Position numbers and translations under genes: made by a program. The notes beneath the pieces were generated by a model that saw nothing but the letters and a program-made list of their open reading frames with translations, made no database searches and was not told the DNA's origin. From Algicola sp. (GTDB lineage Bacteria > Bacteroidota > Bacteroidia > Flavobacteriales > Flavobacteriaceae): a DNA stretch of 47,095 nucleotides. The DNA lies in the NCBI GenBank assembly GCA_018222915.1, contig JAAEZI010000024.1, forward strand, positions 1 to 47,095, given 5' to 3'. Positions 44,426 through 47,095 of the stretch are shown piece after piece (positions within the stretch are counted from its first letter, which is position 1; each line of letters opens with the position of its first letter).

Positions 44426-45643
44426 TCAAAGCGCATCCTCAGCAAGTAATTGATCTATAAAGCTAGAAAATTCCTCTTTGAACTCTTGGTACTTTTCGCC
44501 AGTAGCTGGACCATTAAAACCTGTATGAATCTTTCTTACCTTACCTTTTTTGTCAATAAATATAGAGGTTGGATAAGACAATACATGATTCAGCATTGGC
44601 AATTTTTCTTGGGCTTTAGACTTACTAGAAGTGCCATATTGCGCTAATAAAATGGGATATTGAATGCCGAGATCTTTTTGCAAACGATCAATGCTTTCAA
44701 AGGCTTTTTCCTTCGTTTTAGCATATTCGAAAGCCAAGGCAACAAACGCAATATCCTTTTCAGCATTGGTATCGTAAAATTCAGAATAATAACGACTCTC
44801 ATCTAAGCAGTTTGGGCACCAACTTCCCATGATTTGTACCACAACGACTTTATTTTTAAAACGATTATCAGAGAGCGACACCAGTTGGTCATTACTATCT
44901 GGAAACGAAAATTCCAAAGTCTCATAGCCTTCTTTCAAATAGGTTAAATCATTGGCGTCTGGCAATTCAAAATCCGGATTTCTTTCAGCTTTAAAAGGCT
45001 CTTTCCAATGATTTCCCGAATAAAACATCCCAGTCATTGTCGAATCGGTTACTTCCGCAGTAAATAAGAATGCATGGGCACCATCAAAAGCCGAGAGCTT
45101 CATGGTATTCCCATCCATCACGCCTTCTAAAAAGCGATAATCACCTGTAGTGGTCCTAAAAGTTCCTGTAACTTTAGTGCCCTCTTGTTGAAATATGCCT
45201 TTGGCCATGTAGGTATCGGAGTTCGGACTAAAAGTCGTTTCCCATGCACCCGAAACATCCATAGCATTCGACATGTTTTCAAGATCAAAACGTGTTTCTA
45301 CACCGTATTCAGCAGAAAAAGGAACAACGCGATCCAAACTTTCTTTGATATAAGAACCTTCAAGCGTATGGTCTTTTACAACCGCCTCGATATAACCTTC
45401 AAAAACAGGTGCTCTAAACGTAATGGTATCTTCGTTATAACGAATATCAGTCACCATAATCACTTCATCTGCATTAAAAATTTTCAACGCATTGCGAGAA
45501 GTTACTTCAAAATTAAAAGGTAATATTTCAGTCTCAGTCAATTGCAACTCTGCTCGCCAAACCCCTTCTTTCAAGGCATCTGGACGATTGATATTACAAC
45601 TTACACATAGAATTAAAGCAGTGAGAATGATTAGTTTTCGCAT
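44426..45643 (-). CDS. TlpA-like thioredoxin-fold lipoprotein
   Basis: 405 residues from ATG 45643; residues 1-16 form a lipoprotein signal (LILCVSC). An in-frame start 32 codons further upstream gives a non-lipoprotein N-terminus and lies beyond the -7 box at 45679-45686, so it was rejected. The N-terminal two-thirds is a beta-rich region with repeated GTF/SY elements of unknown role, and residues about 255-400 are a TlpA/AhpC thioredoxin domain with VVVQIMGSWCPNCLDES (WCPNC redox pair) and YPTSIFIDKKGKVRKIHTG. It is expected to reduce disulfides on the outside of the inner or outer membrane. No cytochrome c maturation genes are nearby. Confidence 0.88.
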   Translation of the reverse strand: MRKLIILTALILCVSCNINRPDALKEGVWRAELQLTETEILPFNFEVTSRNALKIFNADEVIMVTDIRYNEDTITFRAPVFEGYIEAVVKDHTLEGSYIKESLDRVVPFSAEYGVETRFDLENMSNAMDVSGAWETTFSPNSDTYMAKGIFQQEGTKVTGTFRTTTGDYRFLEGVMDGNTMKLSAFDGAHAFLFTAEVTDSTMTGMFYSGNHWKEPFKAERNPDFELPDANDLTYLKEGYETLEFSFPDSNDQLVSLSDNRFKNKVVVVQIMGSWCPNCLDESRYYSEFYDTNAEKDIAFVALAFEYAKTKEKAFESIDRLQKDLGIQYPILLAQYGTSSKSKAQEKLPMLNHVLSYPTSIFIDKKGKVRKIHTGFNGPATGEKYQEFKEEFSSFIDQLLAEDAL

Positions 45644-45678
45644 AGGGTCATCTTGTTTTAAAAATGAAATAGTCTCTA

Positions 45679-45686
45679 CAAATATA
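45679..45686 (-). promoter_or_regulatory. -7 promoter box for the TlpA-like gene
   Basis: On the minus strand TATATTTG matches TAnnTTTG; it lies 35 bases before the ATG at 45643, and downstream of the alternative upstream start codon. Confidence 0.4.
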
Positions 45687-45817
45687 TAACACTTACAAAA
45701 ATCGACTTTTATAACCTTCCACAGCCTTTTATTCAACATGAAAATAGACCTACATCAAAAATTATGATAACAAGAGAATTTTTATACAAATCTTCCTCTT
45801 GAAATTATTAGTATTAT

Positions 45818-45825
45818 TATCTTTG
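45818..45825 (+). promoter_or_regulatory. -7 promoter box for pheT
   Basis: TATCTTTG matches TAnnTTTG; the ATG is 20 bases downstream. A CTTG at 45798-45801 could be the -33 element, at a short 16-base spacing. Confidence 0.45.
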
Positions 45826-45845
45826 GCATCTGATAAAATAAGACA

Positions 45846-47095
45846 ATGAAGATATCTTACAACTGGTTAAAACAGTTTTTAAAAACCGATTGGACTGCAG
45901 AGAAAACAGGAGAACTACTAACCGATTTAGGTTTAGAAATAGAAGGCATCGAAGATTTCCAATCTGTTAAAGGAGGTCTTGAAGGCATTGTAATAGGCGA
46001 AGTGATTACTTGCGAGCAACATCCAAATGCTGATCGTCTGAAAATCACAACTGTAGATATCGGTAAAGATGAACCCTTGCAAATTGTTTGTGGCGCACCC
46101 AATGTTGCGGCTGGACAAAAAGTACCTGTAGCAACTATTGGCACAACACTTTATACTGAAACTGGAGAGGCTTGGACCATTAAAAAAGGAAAAATAAGAG
46201 GTGAAGCAAGCCATGGTATGATTTGCGCCGAAGATGAATTAGGTCTTGGTAAATCTCATGACGGCATCATGGTCCTTGATAAAAAGTTGAAAGTGGGAAC
46301 CTTGGCGTCTGAAGTCTTTGAAATTGAAAATGATCAAGTTTTTGAAATTGGCTTAACCCCAAATAGAGCTGATGCTATGAGCCATTATGGTGTTGCGCGC
46401 GATTTAAAAGCAGGCTTACTTCAAAAAGACATACATACCGAATTAATTACGCCTTCCGTAAGTTCCTTTCACGTAGATAGTAGGACCTTAAAAATAGATA
46501 TCGACGTCAAGAATTACGACTTAGCACCAAGATATTGTGGACTAACCATTACTGGATTAAAAGTTGAAGATTCGCCTCAATGGTTGCAAAATCGCTTAAA
46601 AGCGATTGGACTCACGCCAAAAAATAATGTTGTAGATATCACGAACTACGTCCTTCATGAGTTGGGACAACCACTACACGCCTTTGATGCCGCAAAGATT
46701 AACGGTAATAAAGTGATTGTAAAAACGCTTCCAGAAGGGACAAAATTTAAAACTTTAGATGATGTCGAACGCGAATTAAGCGCAGAAGATTTAATGATTT
46801 GCGATGCTGAGAAACCAATGTGTATTGCGGGTGTTTTTGGAGGAGCACACTCTGGTGTATCTGAAGGCACGACGAGTATTTTTCTGGAAAGCGCCTATTT
46901 CAATCCGGTGAGTGTTCGAAAAACAGCAAAACGTCATGGATTAAATACTGATGCGTCTTTTAGATTCGAAAGAGGCATTGATCCTAATATTACAGATTAC
47001 GCCTTAAAACGTGCCGCTCTTCTCATTTTAGAGATTGCTGGTGGTGAAATATCAAGTGACCTATTGGATTTTTATCCAAAGAAAATAGAGGACTA
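45846..47095 (+). CDS. pheT: Phenylalanyl-tRNA synthetase beta subunit, 3' partial
   Basis: The frame starts at ATG 45846 and stays open to the window end, so about 416 of some 800 residues are visible. The N-terminal region (MKISYNWLKQFLKTDWT, then LTDLGLEIEGIE) is the standard PheT start, followed by the tRNA-binding OB domain (VIGEVITCEQHPNADRLKIT, IVCGAPNVAAGQKVPVA), the KIRGEASHGMICAEDELGLG segment and the B3/B4 editing region (LTPNRADAMSHYGVARDLK; VVDITNYVLHELGQPLHAFD). It forms the alpha2beta2 enzyme with PheS, which is not visible here. It has its own -7 box, so it seems separately transcribed from any pheS. Confidence 0.97.
   Translation, partial: MKISYNWLKQFLKTDWTAEKTGELLTDLGLEIEGIEDFQSVKGGLEGIVIGEVITCEQHPNADRLKITTVDIGKDEPLQIVCGAPNVAAGQKVPVATIGTTLYTETGEAWTIKKGKIRGEASHGMICAEDELGLGKSHDGIMVLDKKLKVGTLASEVFEIENDQVFEIGLTPNRADAMSHYGVARDLKAGLLQKDIHTELITPSVSSFHVDSRTLKIDIDVKNYDLAPRYCGLTITGLKVEDSPQWLQNRLKAIGLTPKNNVVDITNYVLHELGQPLHAFDAAKINGNKVIVKTLPEGTKFKTLDDVERELSAEDLMICDAEKPMCIAGVFGGAHSGVSEGTTSIFLESAYFNPVSVRKTAKRHGLNTDASFRFERGIDPNITDYALKRAALLILEIAGGEISSDLLDFYPKKIED

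Noticed and set aside
45644-45739. Upstream in-frame start for the TlpA-like gene
   Set aside because: It hides the lipoprotein signal and lies upstream of the likely promoter box.

Overview
The window looks like a chromosomal segment of a marine-type member of the Flavobacteriaceae (Bacteroidota). The evidence is AT-rich DNA, weak Shine-Dalgarno sequences, several exact copies of the Bacteroidota promoter -7 box TAnnTTTG, proteins ending in type IX secretion (T9SS) sorting domains, and family members typical of flavobacteria (DUF2911-TPR protein, fused E1 dehydrogenase, MiaE, FMN-binding glutamate synthase-like protein). No phage, transposase, integrase, CRISPR array, tRNA or rRNA was seen. 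The window opens inside one gene (tricorn-type protease) and closes inside another (pheT).

Layout. 1-3958: tricorn-like protease, ATP-grasp protein and small membrane protein, overlapping on the + strand. 4082-7792: a giant T9SS-secreted adhesin-like protein with an exact 1080-nt internal repeat period. 7878-10028 (minus): a small Tudor/KOW-like protein and a eukaryote-type heme peroxidase with a palindrome in its promoter region. 10276-18375: uvrA, a 55-residue membrane protein, a LOG-family enzyme, then a secreted nuclease/phosphatase coupled to a catalytically dead M1-like protein with an apparent outer-membrane barrel. 18527-23370: fused branched-chain 2-oxoacid dehydrogenase E1, an AprA-like methyltransferase, DoxX and DUF202. 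23422-26625: alpha/beta hydrolase, unknown protein, DJ-1/PfpI protein and holA. 26729-32672: orphan HsdR N-terminal-type nuclease domain, glycosyltransferase, OmpA lipoprotein, threonylcarbamoyl-AMP synthase, lipoprotein esterase, and a secreted two-DTG aspartic protease coupled to a triple glycogen-binding-domain protein. 32673-36805: uvrD/pcrA, a candidate structured RNA and an FMN-binding glutamate synthase-like protein. 36865-47095: small membrane protein, M1 aminopeptidase plus patatin, recG, DUF2911-TPR protein, miaE, TlpA-like lipoprotein and the start of pheT.

How the genes fit together. DNA and RNA upkeep is represented by uvrA, uvrD, recG, holA, tsaC-like, miaE and pheT. Most of the rest concerns the cell envelope and protein or peptide turnover: tricorn, M1, pseudo-M1, aspartic protease, patatin, esterases, T9SS cargo and OmpA. 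No single coherent novel multi-gene system is evident. The items most worth following are the candidate RNA at 35119-35182, the pseudo-M1/barrel protein coupled to a T9SS nuclease, the stand-alone AprA-like methyltransferase, and the palindrome upstream of the peroxidase. Once the 55-residue gene at 13231 is counted, no gap between genes exceeds 300 bases. The longest gaps are 34989-35251 (candidate RNA) and 10029-10275 (palindrome plus uvrA promoter box).
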